This document shows, piece after piece, positions 34,790 to 47,690 of a stretch of 64,000 nucleotides of DNA. The stretch's first letter is position 1. Each line of letters starts with the position of its first letter. Under the pieces are notes generated by a model, which searched no databases, was not told the DNA's origin, and saw only the letters and a list, made by a program, of their open reading frames with translations. Source of the stretch: Liolophura sinensis. Taxonomy: Eukaryota; Mollusca; Polyplacophora; Chitonida; Chitonidae. Made by a program: the position numbers and the translations under genes. The DNA lies in the NCBI RefSeq assembly GCF_032854445.1, contig NC_088295.1, positions 25,781,385-25,845,384 of the forward strand. The letters are read 5' to 3'.

Positions 34790-35200
34790 TCAGATGCCTT
34801 CACGCAAAGTTTCTTAATAATCTCAAGAATAATCAGAACATCTAGTACTCTACTTCGTAACGTTGTCGAATTCGGCCTAACCAGGGCTAGGACTGTATAT
34901 GCATCGCAGTGAGTAAACTTGCTGCGTTACATGGATACATGAACTGTGTCATTCAAAGCGAAGCTGACGTGTATGAATTTGATCAACAACAAATCCTACA
35001 TTATCGTGGTTCACGGTTTGGATACCGATAACGCCTACAAACATCCCCTTCGTCTTAAATGGCAACGTCTAAGTTTTTCCTATATGGGCCTATATATACT
35101 TTCTTAATTCTTTGCTGGTTTGTGTTGATTATTGTTTTGTAAATTGGTCTTGTGATTATTGGACTGGAACGTCTACTATACATGGTTGATGATTGCGATG
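34790..35200 (+). repeat. Interspersed family B
   Basis: CCAGGGCTAGGACTGTATAT, ACATGGATACATGAACTGTG, then TTCTTTGCTGGTTTGTGTTG and GTCTTGTGATTATTGGACTG follow the same order as the copy at 26.2 kb. Confidence 0.65.
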
Positions 35201-35389
35201 ACAATAGTCAGCATGTTACTATTTTTAGTTTTTACTAACTACACAACATAGTTTTTAAAAAAAAGCGCATCTGTAGGTGGATTGTGCTATATGATGCAAT
35301 CCTGCTTTTTCCGCATAACATATGACAAATGAGATAAAAATATAGCTCAGCTATAGTTGGTTGTTACATGTATTTATTGCTTACTTTGG

Positions 35390-35615
35390 TGGGAGAGGGT
35401 GATACCCGATTGGTTTAAGAGCTTGTCTTTCAATCTTAAGGGCACACGAAGCACGAACTCATTCCGTTCCTTGTGCATATCTATGGAAGTCTGTCGGGGA
35501 CTTAGGGCCTACTCCGGCAATCCGGTTTCCTCCAAACACAAAGCTGACCGCCATCGCACAGGTGAAAAGCATCTATAGTGTACATGATGGCGTTAAATAG
35601 AATATGAAATAGATA
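35390..35615 (+). mobile_element. SINE-like element, decayed
   Basis: A tRNA-like head (GATTGGTTTAAGAGCTTGTC) is followed by a body with CCGGCAATCCGGTTTCCTCC and GCTGACCGCCATCGCACAGG, like the main SINE 3' region. The tail is degenerate. Confidence 0.55.
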
Positions 35616-36739
35616 TGCTATGCAGTTTATGACGAAGGAGAAGAAGCCTGAATTGAGAGTCTGGTGAACTGGGAAGCCTCTCTGTGCCTTCGATTAGACT
35701 GCACAAACACGGGTTCATTTCATGGGTTGAATGATGAAAGGGAACAGGCACGTGCGCCTGTGACTTCCCTGCAAAACTGCCAATACCAAAAAGCTACATT
35801 TCACCGTTCAACGCCCACACATCACATGTTTAATTATATACACGTGCTTGATTTGACAGCTCGGCGATAAAAAAAACTCACCACCTCCAAAATGGAAGGT
35901 TCTTTAAATGTGAAATCCAGAATCTGGATTTGTCATAGCTTTTCATGTTAACGAAAGGGGTTTGATTGAATTCTGAGTTGCGGACAATAGCGACCGATAA
36001 CGTAGTGGTTTGTGGTTGTATGGAAAAACTCCTGTAAATTGGAAAATTTAACAACGTGATCTGACTGAAGGATCATATGAAACTTGCAACACATTGACGC
36101 TGCTCTTCGCCAACAGGGGGTCTTCACGGATTGAACCCGATAGTGATCAAGTGATGGAGTGGAAGAAAATTGACAACCAGGAAGTGGAAGTAATGACAGT
36201 GCTCCGATTGACAGGTATAACTGTCGACCCTCTATGGAAAAAGGAGGGAGAGGAGGGAGGAACAACCGTTTAAACGATAACTGGCTTTTTATTCCCTTAT
36301 TACGCAAAAAACACATTTGTGCATGCGTACGCTGAGTGTTAGCCCTGTAATATATGTAGTTGGGGTTGAACAGCAATTCCTGTAATGAAATGAAATGCGA
36401 AGAACTGAATAAAATGGATGTACAGTATATAGAGTAATCACTGGGCAGAGTGCATACAGTGCACGCTGCGTGTGATTTTTATCTTGTATAGGAGTTGCTT
36501 GACGGAAAACGCTGGCCATGTAATGTCATCCTATAGCACGTAAAATGTCACCTCGACTTTCATGAAACTTCATGTGCACAAAATCAATAATGGGGCCTTA
36601 CGCATCCTTTAATTTTGACAAAAGAGATAAACTCTGTTTGGACATCGTGTTTCACAGTTTATCCAGTATAGTTGTTGCTAAGCATTTTGTCAAGCATTAA
36701 TTCAATTAAGATCGGCTGCGGTATATATCATATAGCCTC

Positions 36740-37075
36740 CAGGCCCGCGGGCGCGAAGGCGAATAGTGCTGAGTTGTTCGTCCATACATGCGTCAAAATA
36801 GAAATTCGTGTACCAGGATGGACGTTCCAAGCGAATAACCACACGATAAGGTTAAGAAACGACGTATAAAGCAAACTACCAAGGAACTAAGAACTATAAA
36901 GTATGAAATTAGCATGGAGTCATGGACAGACGAAGAAGCAATGAAAAGAATTCAGCAGAGTGTTTTAAAAGAGGCAAGCAATGTTCTAGATGAGTGAAAT
37001 CAGTATTCAAATTGTGTACTATGTTAGTATATCAGTTGTCGACAACAGAATATGTATCTCAGTTTCGATTTGATT
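36740..37075 (-). repeat. Interspersed family B, reverse
   Basis: AAATTCGTGTACCAGGATGG, AAACTACCAAGGAACTAAGA and GAGTGAAATCAGTATTCAAA match the copy at 63.3 kb and the reverse of the copy at 26.2 kb. Confidence 0.65.
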
Positions 37076-37959
37076 GCAACTGCTCATATCCCAAACGTGG
37101 CGATCTAGTTCAGCGAGATAAATATACTGCCCCTAGACCCGGGTTAAGCGGAATTACACACAATCATGAAGCAGAGCTTCTGGTCAATGCTCACTGAAAA
37201 ACGTAAGGAACTTAGAGGGAAGGTGTTTGATGGAATAACCTTGACACACTAGTTTTAACAGAAATAACCTGTGACGTTGATTGAACTCGTCACGTAACAT
37301 ACAGTATGTAACAAATGCCACAAGGCGAGATATGTACACGCCGCATGGAGGACCCTTGGGTATATTGTTGTCCAAGTAAGGATAATGTACAATGTCAGGA
37401 TTGAAACTATCCATTGCTCTATTCGTAAAGTCTGCGAGACCGGAAAGCTTTTTCGTTCGGATAAGATGTACCATTTGAAGTGCATATTCACCGTTGAATT
37501 CAGCATTATTGCCGCATGCCTGATGTTAAACGTGGAATGATTTAAGTCATTCACAACCTCTAAATACGTTCTCTCTCTTCGATGCGATTAACTTCTCTGC
37601 TTTTGGAAGATAAAATAAAAAATGTTCCCCTTGTATATACTTCCTTCTTCGACCTATAATCGAGAGTCAGGCCTTACAGGAGGATTGCTTGATAACGCGT
37701 CGTCCCCATATTGTTAAGAAGCTCTTCATCTAATCGCTACGACACAAGATATGTTGGTTTAGGCATATCGGAGATCTCATCCACTGCTTTCGAAGCCTAG
37801 GTGGCAAGAAGCGGTTAACAATTCGATGCACGGGATCTCTTGCCCTCCCCCACCTAGAAAACTGATCGTTATGCAATAAAAGTGGGGTATTCTATATAGT
37901 GCTGCGTTTAACCCCATTGAGGTATTGCATAAATAAAACCTGCTCTTGAAAGTGAATAT

Positions 37960-38130
37960 GTATAGTGAATATATTGCTACTATTTATGCATTTATGTGAA
38001 CAGTTAGAATAAAGCGCTGACAGATAAATTGACTAGAGGATGTATTTCACCGGTTACGTGTGCTCACTTGCCAGCTAACTCACTGCTCTGGTTTTACTCT
38101 CTATGCTGTACGTCTTTAATTATGTAATGT
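37960..38130 (+). repeat. Interspersed family A, core copy
   Basis: TTGCTACTATTTATGCATTT, GAACAGTTAGAATAAAGCGC, GTATTTCACCGGTTACGTGT and CTGGTTTTACTCTCTATGCT are all present. Confidence 0.8.
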
Positions 38131-38254
38131 CACTGACGAACGGACTATTAAAAGTGACCGTGCGTAACATTAGCTGAACTAGGGGAAGGCGTCATTAACC
38201 ATGTGTCATAAACGAAACTGTTTGAGGAATTTAATCATCATTTTTATTCATGCA

Positions 38255-38360
38255 TAGTTGTATTTATTTATTTATTAGACTCGTACTTTACGCCGTATTA
38301 CAGTTTGATTTACTCATACGGCGGTGGCCAGGTTTGTCAAGGTATACTTGGCAAACCGTC
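38255..38360 (-). mobile_element. SINE 3' fragment, reverse
   Basis: TTTATTTATTTATTAGACTC, ACGCCGTATTACAGTTTGAT and CATACGGCGGTGGCCAGGTT are a decayed reverse copy of the SINE tail and core. Confidence 0.65.
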
Positions 38361-39214
38361 TGCAGCTTCCAGCTTCGGGCTAACCGCTGGAAACTCGATT
38401 CGAAATCGCAAACAAGTCGTTTTGGAAAAAACCTTATACAACTCGGCCAGCAAAGGACCCTATACATCAATAAAAAACGTACGTACACGCGAATGTATAT
38501 ATTACTTTAATTGTTGGGATTCACAGAACACATAGATTGCAGCTCTGATTATTTCATCTGCCTTGAGTTCCGTCCTTATGTCGATCAACTAAATCAGGTT
38601 ATTTTATGTTTTGTTGAATAAACGGACAACAACAACACTGCGAGAAAAAAAATCCACCTCGTCTTTGTACATCACACCTGGACTAAGACGGGTACGCTAT
38701 CTTCTCCTGCATCACGAGAGCTCTCTGCATCTGGAGACCTCACCTGAACTGGCGCGATAAGGTTGACTGGAGATGAAGCTTTTCACAGGACATACCGCAC
38801 AGTGATGACCACTTACCGTGTCTGCGGAGAGTTACAAGCTTGTTTTGTTTCCCGTTGTGAGAACAGGTGCTCTCTCACGCACAACCAAATGTCTGCAGGT
38901 AAAATTAATACGTTTCTGAATACCTATACAAGGACTTCTGAATTTAGATTTTTTTAAATACTTTTTCTTTTTACACATCAAAGTCTTGTACTACGAACGC
39001 CACACCAGAGTATATTTACATACAGTTGGAAACTGATACATTGTTTTTATAAACAATAAGAATACTTATATGGAATATTTTCTGTATAGAATAGTTATAT
39101 TTTGAATATTTTTAGATCACTTTGATCGCTATTCACCGCAATAAAAATAGTGTGTGTTGTTTCTTTTTTGCCTCCTTCGATCTTCACGTATAACTTTTAT
39201 TTTAGCAATGTTCA

Positions 39215-39372
39215 CCTTATCCGGCCACTGCCATTCTTTTACCTAATTCTACTTAAGAAATAGTGCTAGGAGACGTGTAAATTGCTGCTATTTATACATT
39301 ACATGAAGAGTTAGAATAAAACCCTGACTGAGGTAAATTGACAAGAGGCCGTGCTTTACCGGTTACGTGGGA
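39215..39372 (+). repeat. Interspersed family A, 3'-truncated copy
   Basis: ACCTAATTCTACTTAAGAAA, GAAGAGTTAGAATAAAACCC and AAATTGACAAGAGGCCGTGC match; it stops after ACCGGTTACGTG. Confidence 0.8.
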
Positions 39373-42300
39373 AAAGGGAAAAAAACAAGAAAAAAATTAA
39401 TTTCAGGTGGTGTTTCAAACTTTCACTCTCAACAGCGATACCTGTACAAATATATATCCCTAACAACCAGCTAGCCGTACATGTTTGTAAGCGATGTTTT
39501 GCATTTTGAAAAGTGTCGTCCTTTCGTTGTTTTGATTCTTTTCAGACGTCTAGATTTTGAACGTAAGTTCCCGCTATCAACTTTTATTTTAGGCCAACAT
39601 GACGAGTAGAGTTGATATCAGAAATCTGTGTCAGAGTTGATATCAGAAATCCGACATGGCCGTTTTACTAAAAAGTTTTATATGTTATATTCAGGCCTGC
39701 GTAGCTCCATCTGCTCGATCCCCGCTGTGTTCATCAAATACCTCCAGACGACTGCAAAGAGGTTTTAAACAGAACAGAACATCAGTCCACCATCAGCTAA
39801 TGCTTCAGAGTGAAGTTAAAATCCATTAAGTCACAAAGCAATTTTATTCTCATCCAAAACTCCATTTGCTTTTTACATCAACGATATACGCGTGGAAGGC
39901 ACATGAATGTCTCATCAGCTCTGTATTCATGGAAATACTTCACTCCATAGTCCACTTTGTTAAAAAAAAGTCAGCCAAAAGTTTTGTCCAAATCCATTCC
40001 CGTCCCAGCTGTCTTGATTCGACACACCATATCTATATGTATATGTATATAACCAATGCATGGCTGGAAGAAAACGGCCTCGTGATTTAATGTATATTTT
40101 TGCAGATCTTTTGTTACGATGTGAAAGTTTGAGAGTTGAAAACATATGTCGTTTTTTTTTATTCTGTTTGTGATCCTGGTACATTCAGTGCTGACCTTAA
40201 AGGAGTCTGGAAATTAAAGGGGAGTCTAAGAGGTGATGCATTTCGTGACTTGTGGCTTTTATTATGGATGCATATAGACGCCAGCCTCGCCTGCAGTAAT
40301 CTTCCGTTTACTGGACACGCTCTAACTCATTCCATCAGTTAACGCCGCTACCAAGACAAAAGGAAACACAGAAGAGAGGATTTTTCTTCAAACAACGCGT
40401 ACTCCCTCCACAAATGTTGAAATTAATTGTCAGCTATTTATTGTAGAAAAAAATAAATGCCATTTGCTACCTAGTAGAAAGAAATTATAAATTATAAGCC
40501 TAAAAGATGTGTGTTTGAGATGTCATTGATCTTTGTCGCTAAATTATAAGCAGATGGTAGAGAGCTACCATCTCTCTAGGGTCATATCAGAGAGCAGACT
40601 GTGAAATCGGAGGTTACTTTACATATATGGGATGATCATCGAGATTCCCCCAATATCTGTTCAAGATCCCGTGATCTTCAAACTACAGCCAACATGTAGA
40701 ACTGACAACGGTCCGAATCACGCCAGTGACAACACACGTCTGACACGCACACTGAAAAGGAAGTTTCCCGCGAAGCAAGATGCATGTGTACAAATCTAAA
40801 GAAAAATGCTCTGAGAAAACTTTGTCTTCAAACTTTCTACGGACCTAAAGATTTGAAATATGATAACAATCTGTAAGACACGGCTGCAATTGTGTTCAGA
40901 AAGTAAAAGGTTCCTATTATTGATGTCATGTACAAAGCGTCTTTCCATTTTCCCCAAATGTCACATGGTCTAGATCAAAGTATGTGGTTTACAGGTAAGT
41001 GCAATGAATAAGGGACAGGGTAGAATCAAACAAAACGGAATGAATTCATTGAGAAACAGTGATGCGACGTTTAGGTCAAGAACTACTTTGTATCTGAGAT
41101 TCCGTGACAAAGTCACCTTCACTAAAATCTATTTCCTTACATTTGTGAACATTTCTTGCTGTTTCTACAGCTGGGGTAGCCTCTTGTAACCTTTTCGCAT
41201 GGGTAAAGAGGAGGAAGGACCGTTTGTGTTGACAAGGTTCCCGCGGTCATCAGGATTGTGACTGGTTGAATGGTTTACTTTCTCGTACGGATGTATATGC
41301 AGGAGCCTTGCCTGGAGCGGAAGTGTTGAGAAGGGTACTCAGATATAAACCCATCCATGTCATCGTTTTCAATGCACATAGGTAGCCATTGTGTCGCAAA
41401 CAAAAAACTCAGTTGACTCTTCCGGAACAATACGTCGACTTTTGCACCTGGTTATAGAATATATATACATAGCGTCTCTACCTTTACAAACCTACTAATG
41501 AGCCTAAAAAGCGACAGTAGTCGAGTTATAACAAAATTGAATGGAACTGGATAAAAAGGCACCACCGTCAGCCTCGTACAGTTTACATCTATATAGACAT
41601 TGATCTGCAGACTCTAGCTTTCCATTTTCCCTTGTTCCTGTGCATAAATACACAAACTTAACGTTCAGAAAGGTTATTCCACCTCGTTGACAAATATAAT
41701 ACATTGAATATTAGTTAACCACTCATATTTTAAAACATCGTGCTTTTCACTTATCCCACAACAACTATTTACATCAAAATATAAACACATTTTATTATTA
41801 TTCTGAAGATCTGGAATTTAAATAACCTTAGAGTGAGTCTCAGCTGTTTGCTTTATTCATTACATAAACTCGATAGGCCTATTTCATGAACAGCGTCTAT
41901 AGAAAACTTCGCCTTTTGTGTAATTAAATATGTAAATTCCATTATACGGAAATAATGGTCAGTGAGTGAGGAAAGCTTGCAGGGTTCCCATATGTCTGCC
42001 TGTTTATTTCCGCGCTACACTACTCCTCGTATATCAGTGTTGAGATTGACGTCATTATTCTTTTCTACTGTAGTTATTCGCGCAAATGCTTAACATGTTT
42101 TATTATTCGTTGTCAAAGACGCGACTTTTACCCATTTTTTTTCTCTTATCCTGTGATGAAAATAGAACAGGTGGAATACGGCAGCTCGTGCTGCTCGCAT
42201 GCGCCACCTCAGCACCTCCTAGAGGAGAGACACTACAACATGATACGACCGCAAGTTAAAATTTAAATTTACAACTTCTGAATCTGAAGTGCATTACATC

Positions 42301-43128
42301 TGCAAATACTGGAGAGAAAAATAGCTGCCTCTTGAGTAACATTTATTGGATGAAATGGCATTCTGTTTAAAGTGGGTAGCAAATCGCTGTTAGCGTTAGT
42401 CCAGCGTTGGTCCAATGTTAGTCCACCTTGCATCGTCGAGCCGCTTAACACGCGTGGCCCTGTAATCGACACATTGTGCGCATGTACCTCTCACATTTTG
42501 TGTCCTGCAATGAGAGGCTTCGGTCCGCCGCCATAAGTGGCTGCCTGACATTGATCTAAATTCTCTTGCGTAATGTTGTATGTGAGCAGACAAACCTCAA
42601 ACACTAGTCGTCTCCGCTCGGCATCCATATGTCGACAAACGCCCCAGGTGATTCGTTACATCAAGCTTACTCTGAGCTAGCATCGCTGGCACTAGGCCTA
42701 AAGGATTACTTTTCAATAGGTACCCGGCCATACCCAATAGATTCACTACACTTTCTTCGAGTTTTGCATTTCATACCTTTATACACTATCGCAGTCTCGA
42801 CTATTTTGGAGAAATTTCGTGTTTATAAGCTTATATATCTTGCGTTGTCGATAATTGTGTATAGCCTATCGATATATATTTTTCAAAAGTGTGTCTTTTT
42901 GTAAGCAAGCAATGGTAGAAGATGTTTGACTAATCACACACTTTTTTTGTGCCAGTGCCCACCCCTGCTTATAAAAAACTAGAAAACTAGAAACCCAAAG
43001 CATTGATTTGAGATCAAGCTTAATTAATTTAAAAATGTTCACAGATACATTTGGCCAGTGGAATTGCGACAGTAAATGATGAACCAACAGAATATTCCTC
43101 GTACAAAATCGGTCAAAATCAGTATTAA

Positions 43129-43131
<3 letters not shown>

Positions 43132-43159
<28 letters not shown>
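43132..43159. repeat. Poly-A run
   Basis: About 28 consecutive A, with no element recognised in front of it. Confidence 0.95.
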
Positions 43160-43161
<2 letters not shown>

Positions 43162-43789
43162 ACGAGTCTAAATCGCGGGTAAAATCACACTTCGAATCAG
43201 AGACTCTCTTCTTTAAATCAGCCCCCAAATGTCATAGACCGTCACACTGCTTGGCTACATTCAGGTGGATGGAAATGAGAAAAATACCTGGCTTTATACT
43301 TCACAGGCTCAGACAGAAAGAAAAAAATCAGGCGCGTGTTGTTTTTCTATTTTACCTGTTTATAATGGTAGAGGGGTGAAGCCATTGTGAGCGAGTGAAC
43401 AGGTGGAATTCGCTGCTGGCCCGACCAATGGAGAGTGAGAAGGTGTGCTCGCGTGCGACACATCAACGTCGTATTGGGCACACGCTGCTAGGCTGCAGCG
43501 CGCGTCTTGGACGCCTCGACAGATCCAGTGGTGAGGCCTATTGGCATACTGTCGTCAGAGAGAAATGGTACACTACACAATGACACAATTTAACCGAGTC
43601 AATTTAATTTTTTTTTTTTTTGCGAAGAAACATATAAGAAACTTAGAGACAGATAATATGATCTCCAGTGTAAGGTTTAAGTTGATATGCTAGGTATTGT
43701 CCGGTTTATCGCCAGTTGACACCAGCATGGTGACTGTGTGCAATCAATCACCAAATAATGATACTAAGCTCCATTGTTATACTTATAAT

Positions 43790-43865
43790 GTTTTATCTCA
43801 GGTGTGACGCTCACATGAGATGATATTACCTCTGGTTTTACTCTCCATGCTGCAATCTTTATACT
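43790..43865 (+). repeat. Interspersed family A, short fragment beside the minisatellite
   Basis: CTCTGGTTTTACTCTCCATG matches the 3' end of the core, directly before the 25-bp array. Confidence 0.55.
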
Positions 43866-43894
43866 GTGGTGCCTGCAGTAACCGGGTAAAAGTA

Positions 43895-44930
43895 AGTTTA
43901 AGCGGGGCCTGGTGGATTAAGTGTAGCCGGGCCTGGAGGACTAAGTATAACCGAGGCTTGGTGAACTAAGTACAATTGAGGCCTGGTGGACTAAGTTTAA
44001 CGGGGGCCTGGTGGACTAAGTATAAATGAGGCCTGGTGGATTAAGTATAACCGGGGCCTGGTGTACTAAGTATAACCGAGGCCTGGTGGACTAAGTATAA
44101 CCGGGGGATGGTGGACTAAGTATAACCGAGGCCTGGTGGACTAATTATAACCGGGGGATGGTGGACTAAGTATAACCGAGGCCTGGTGGACTAATTATAA
44201 CCGGGGGATGGTGGACTAAGTATATCTAAGGCCTGGCCCCGGAATCACGAAACGGCCTTATACAAAAGTCAAAAATTTCAAACCAATTTAAAATTGTTAC
44301 TTTTTATGTAACAAGGTAAAAATATTGCTTGGCAATGTAAGTTCTGGGTAAGTTCATGTACAACAAATTTCACCTAATATAACGGAAAGGAACATACCAA
44401 ATTTAATGGTTGAAGTCTTGACTTAAGTCAAAAGACTGCTTCGTGATTCCCGTTCCAGGAGGACTAAGTATACCTGAGGCATGTTGGACTAAGCATAACC
44501 GAGGCCTGGTGGACTAAGTATAACCGAGGTTTGTGGACTAAGTATAACCGAGGCCTGGTAGACTTAGTACAGCCGAGGCTTGGTGGGTTAAGTATAACCG
44601 GGGCCTGTTGGACCAAGTATAACCGGGTCAGGTCTACTAAGTATAACCGAAACCTGGTGGACTAAGTCTAACCGGGTCTGGTCTACTAGGTATGGGCGGG
44701 GCTTCGTGGTCTAATTATACCCCAGGCTTGGTGGAGAAAGTATAACTGGGTCTGGTGGACTAAGTATAACCGAAACCTGGTGGACTAAGTATAACTGAGT
44801 CAGCTATACTAAATATAACCGGAGCGTGGTGGAGTAAGTATAACCGGGTCTGTTGGAGTAAGTATAACCGAGACCTGATGGACTAAGTATAATTGAGACC
44901 TGGTGGGCTAAGTATAACCGGGTTTGGTCC
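43895..44930. repeat. 25-bp minisatellite, about 1 kb
   Basis: Unit close to CTAAGTATAACCGAGGCCTG plus GTGGA. Units left of the inserted element are more alike than those to the right, where GGGTCTGGT variants appear. The array is interrupted at 44237-44457. Confidence 0.95.
44237..44457. mobile_element. Inverted-repeat element inserted in a minisatellite
   Basis: The left end GGAATCACGAAACGGCCTT and the right end in reverse complement GGAATCACGAAGCAGTCTT are terminal inverted repeats, with weaker similarity further in. About 220 bp of single-copy-looking sequence interrupts the 25-bp repeat array, which resumes on both sides. No coding capacity, so non-autonomous. Confidence 0.75.
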
Positions 44931-44949
44931 ATTCGCATTGTTTTCATGT

Positions 44950-45185
44950 TAGTGTTTATTACAGTACAACATTGGGATGAATTTTAGACCAGTGACGTTT
45001 AATGAATTGCAAGTAGAATCACTGCATTTTTTGTTACGCCATTTTTTATTGATGTACATGAACTGTTGAAGTAAAACTCTAACAGGTACATTGGAAAGAG
45101 GCTGGATTTCAGCGATGACGTGTGACCATTTGCCAACTAGCACACTGTCATCGTTGTTCTGGTTTTAATCTCCTTGCACGCTGAA
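44950..45185 (+). repeat. Interspersed family A, copy at the other end of the minisatellite
   Basis: ACCAGTGACGTTTAATGAAT, CATGAACTGTTGAAGTAAAA, GTGACCATTTGCCAACTAGC and TCTGGTTTTAATCTCC match the longer copies. It follows the 25-bp array directly. Confidence 0.75.
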
Positions 45186-45596
45186 GTATTTTATATTCGT
45201 TTATATCCGAGACTCGAGTTTACATATATAATCAGATATAATGTTACACTGGCGAAAAATCAGTTCCAGCGTGACATTTAGAGAGTCTCGGTTTTGTTCG
45301 TTTTCGGTTTCATTCGGGGTTAGTGTTCGTTCCTTTCTGATACTCGCATAACACTTAATTCGCCGAGCTAACTTTCCACTTAATCTCCAGTATTTTGGTT
45401 CATTGTTAATTCTTCTTTCGCTTACTCCGTTGAGGGCGCTTATATATGCTGCATGTTAAAACACAGCTCCCAAATGCTGCAAATAAAAAGGGAATGGCAT
45501 TAATTAAAATGTGTTATGCACATTACTTAGGCGCCAAAAGCAATCAGCACGTGTCGTGTTCAGTGAAGGTTTTAGATTTTGTTTAAATCATGGTTT

Positions 45597-45830
45597 TGAT
45601 TTATTTATTTGATAGGCGTTCTACCAAGAATATTTTACTAATACCATGGCAGTCCTCATTATGGTGGGAGAAATCCGTGACCTGCTCGCAGACACTCCCA
45701 CCGCACGGCGGGAGAGGAAGCCAGAATGAAGTGGAGTTGAACTTAAAGAGACCGCATTGGTGACAGGCTCCTAGGCAATTGTTCTGCACGCATTAGCAAG
45801 GTAACTACTCGGTCACGTGTGCCCCCATGA
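45597..45830 (-). mobile_element. tRNA-derived SINE, reverse copy
   Basis: The reverse complement shows a tRNA-like head (from about 45830), AAGTTCAACTCCA as a B-box remnant, the CTTCCTCTCCCGCCGT body and a tail CCTATCAAATAAATAAA. It is diverged but complete in layout. Confidence 0.85.
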
Positions 45831-47039
45831 CTCTGAGAATTGGTTCGGAATGTACGAGTCCTAGATAAAAAAATATTAAGAATATATTGTAAACAAAGCT
45901 TTTATTCGAACAAATAATTTCATACTGACTTTATCAACACTGACTAAAAGGACGTTCATTTGATCGAAACTTTTTACTTAATGTTCACTTAACTGCATAA
46001 CAACTCTCCCAAATAGGTCTGCTCCCTTCGATGTATTTATTTTGGTCTTCTGAGGTTAAGTTGTTGACAAAACTCATAGTTCAGTTAGAATTAACCGGGC
46101 CATTTGTGTGGGTCAGAGGTTTGTAAGGATACACGCTGTAGGCCTATACCATATACCCCGACCCTCGTCTATAGCCTATTAGAGGCACTATACCGTCCAG
46201 TTCCTGTGACTGCGTAAACATCGGACTGGGCACGGGTGGAGACAATCGGTGAATATGCACGACATAACCACAACATGAATTTGCTGAAGTGCATCTTAAT
46301 AAATTGATGAGGAAAAGCGCTGAGATCTAGGTTGTCGCTGCCCATATGTTATAGAGAACAAGGGGATGTTAGAAGTGGGCGTGTGGGTGTCTCGGGTGGG
46401 CGTATCCCTGTAGGCCTAATGTCTGCGATCACTGAATGGGAAGAACTACCCATGTGAATAGTGTCCCTCATGACTGCCATTCGAGGCTGGCAGACTTTGG
46501 TGAGCCACCATGAGTTAAAGACGTCCGATGCAGGATTTATGAGATATCAGGTACCAGTTTTACCTGAATATAGTACATAGTTGATGCGATTAACGACTAT
46601 TAATCAAGTACATAATAAAAAAGCAGTTGATCACCTGTCGTTGTAAATCAATTCATCATCTGAAGTGTGTAAAACTGGAACCAGGCAATATAATAGTACG
46701 TATAGTTTCATCCCATGTACTTGTTTAAGGCCGATAGGGTCGATCAGTTAGGCACCGGCTAGTTTCCAACAAGAAAATTCAAGATCGATTCCATTAATAT
46801 GAATTCCATATAATAACTGGGAATGCCATTATATTTATACATATATATTATAAAGTATTATACGAATACGGTTTAACATAACTACTTTACATTTTCACTT
46901 TCTATATCCAGATGCAAATATATTAGTTAAAATGTCACACCGCCAGTTATAAGTTTGAAGTTCCAAATCAAACTGAGTTCACGGCACCGAGGTGTAAACA
47001 GTTATCATTATATATAACTGTTCTACACAATTTCTTATA

Positions 47040-47690
47040 CATAGATCTGGTAGATATTTGTAGCTTGCTTTTTGACCTGTTATGCTGTGTGTGGCAGGTT
47101 ATCTTGGCACTTATTACTTGTCACAATGTCTGTGACCAAATATTGGTACGTAATATGTTAAATGTGTAACCAGATACCCATACTTCATTAGTTCTCATAT
47201 TTCACATGTAATGTGCGAACTGATACCCCGACACTTATTACTTATTACAATGCATGCTTGTGACCAGATACCCGTACTTAAACTGTTATATCTTGTGTGA
47301 CCACATACTCATACTTCACATGTTTTGTGCCAACAGCTACCCTGACTCTTATTATTCTTGTTACAATGCGTGTGACCAGATATGCGGACATAATGTGTTA
47401 TATGCGTGACCAGATACCGGTACTTCATTTGTTATGTATATCTGTGACAAGATACGGGTACTTCATCTGTCATATGTGTGTGAGAAGATACAGGGTACTG
47501 CATCTGTCATATGTGTGTGACAAGATACGGGCACTGCATCTGTCATATGTGTGTGACAAGATACCAGTACTTCATCTGTTATATGTGTCTGACAAGATAC
47601 CGGTACTTCATCTGTTATATGTCTGTGACAAGATATCAGTACTTCATCTGTTATATGTGTCTGACAAGATATCGGTTGTCATCGCTGCTT
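47040..47690. repeat. 36-bp minisatellite
   Basis: Unit TGTGTGTGACAAGATACCAG plus TACTTCATCTGTTATA, well conserved from about 47460 to 47690. Degenerate copies with GTGACCAGATACCC motifs reach back to about 47060. The 36-bp period keeps a plus-strand frame open, which explains an apparent 133-codon reading frame. Confidence 0.93.

Noticed and set aside
43395-43583. Arg-rich 62-codon reading frame in a GC-rich patch
   Set aside because: No similarity recognised; base composition alone explains the open frame.
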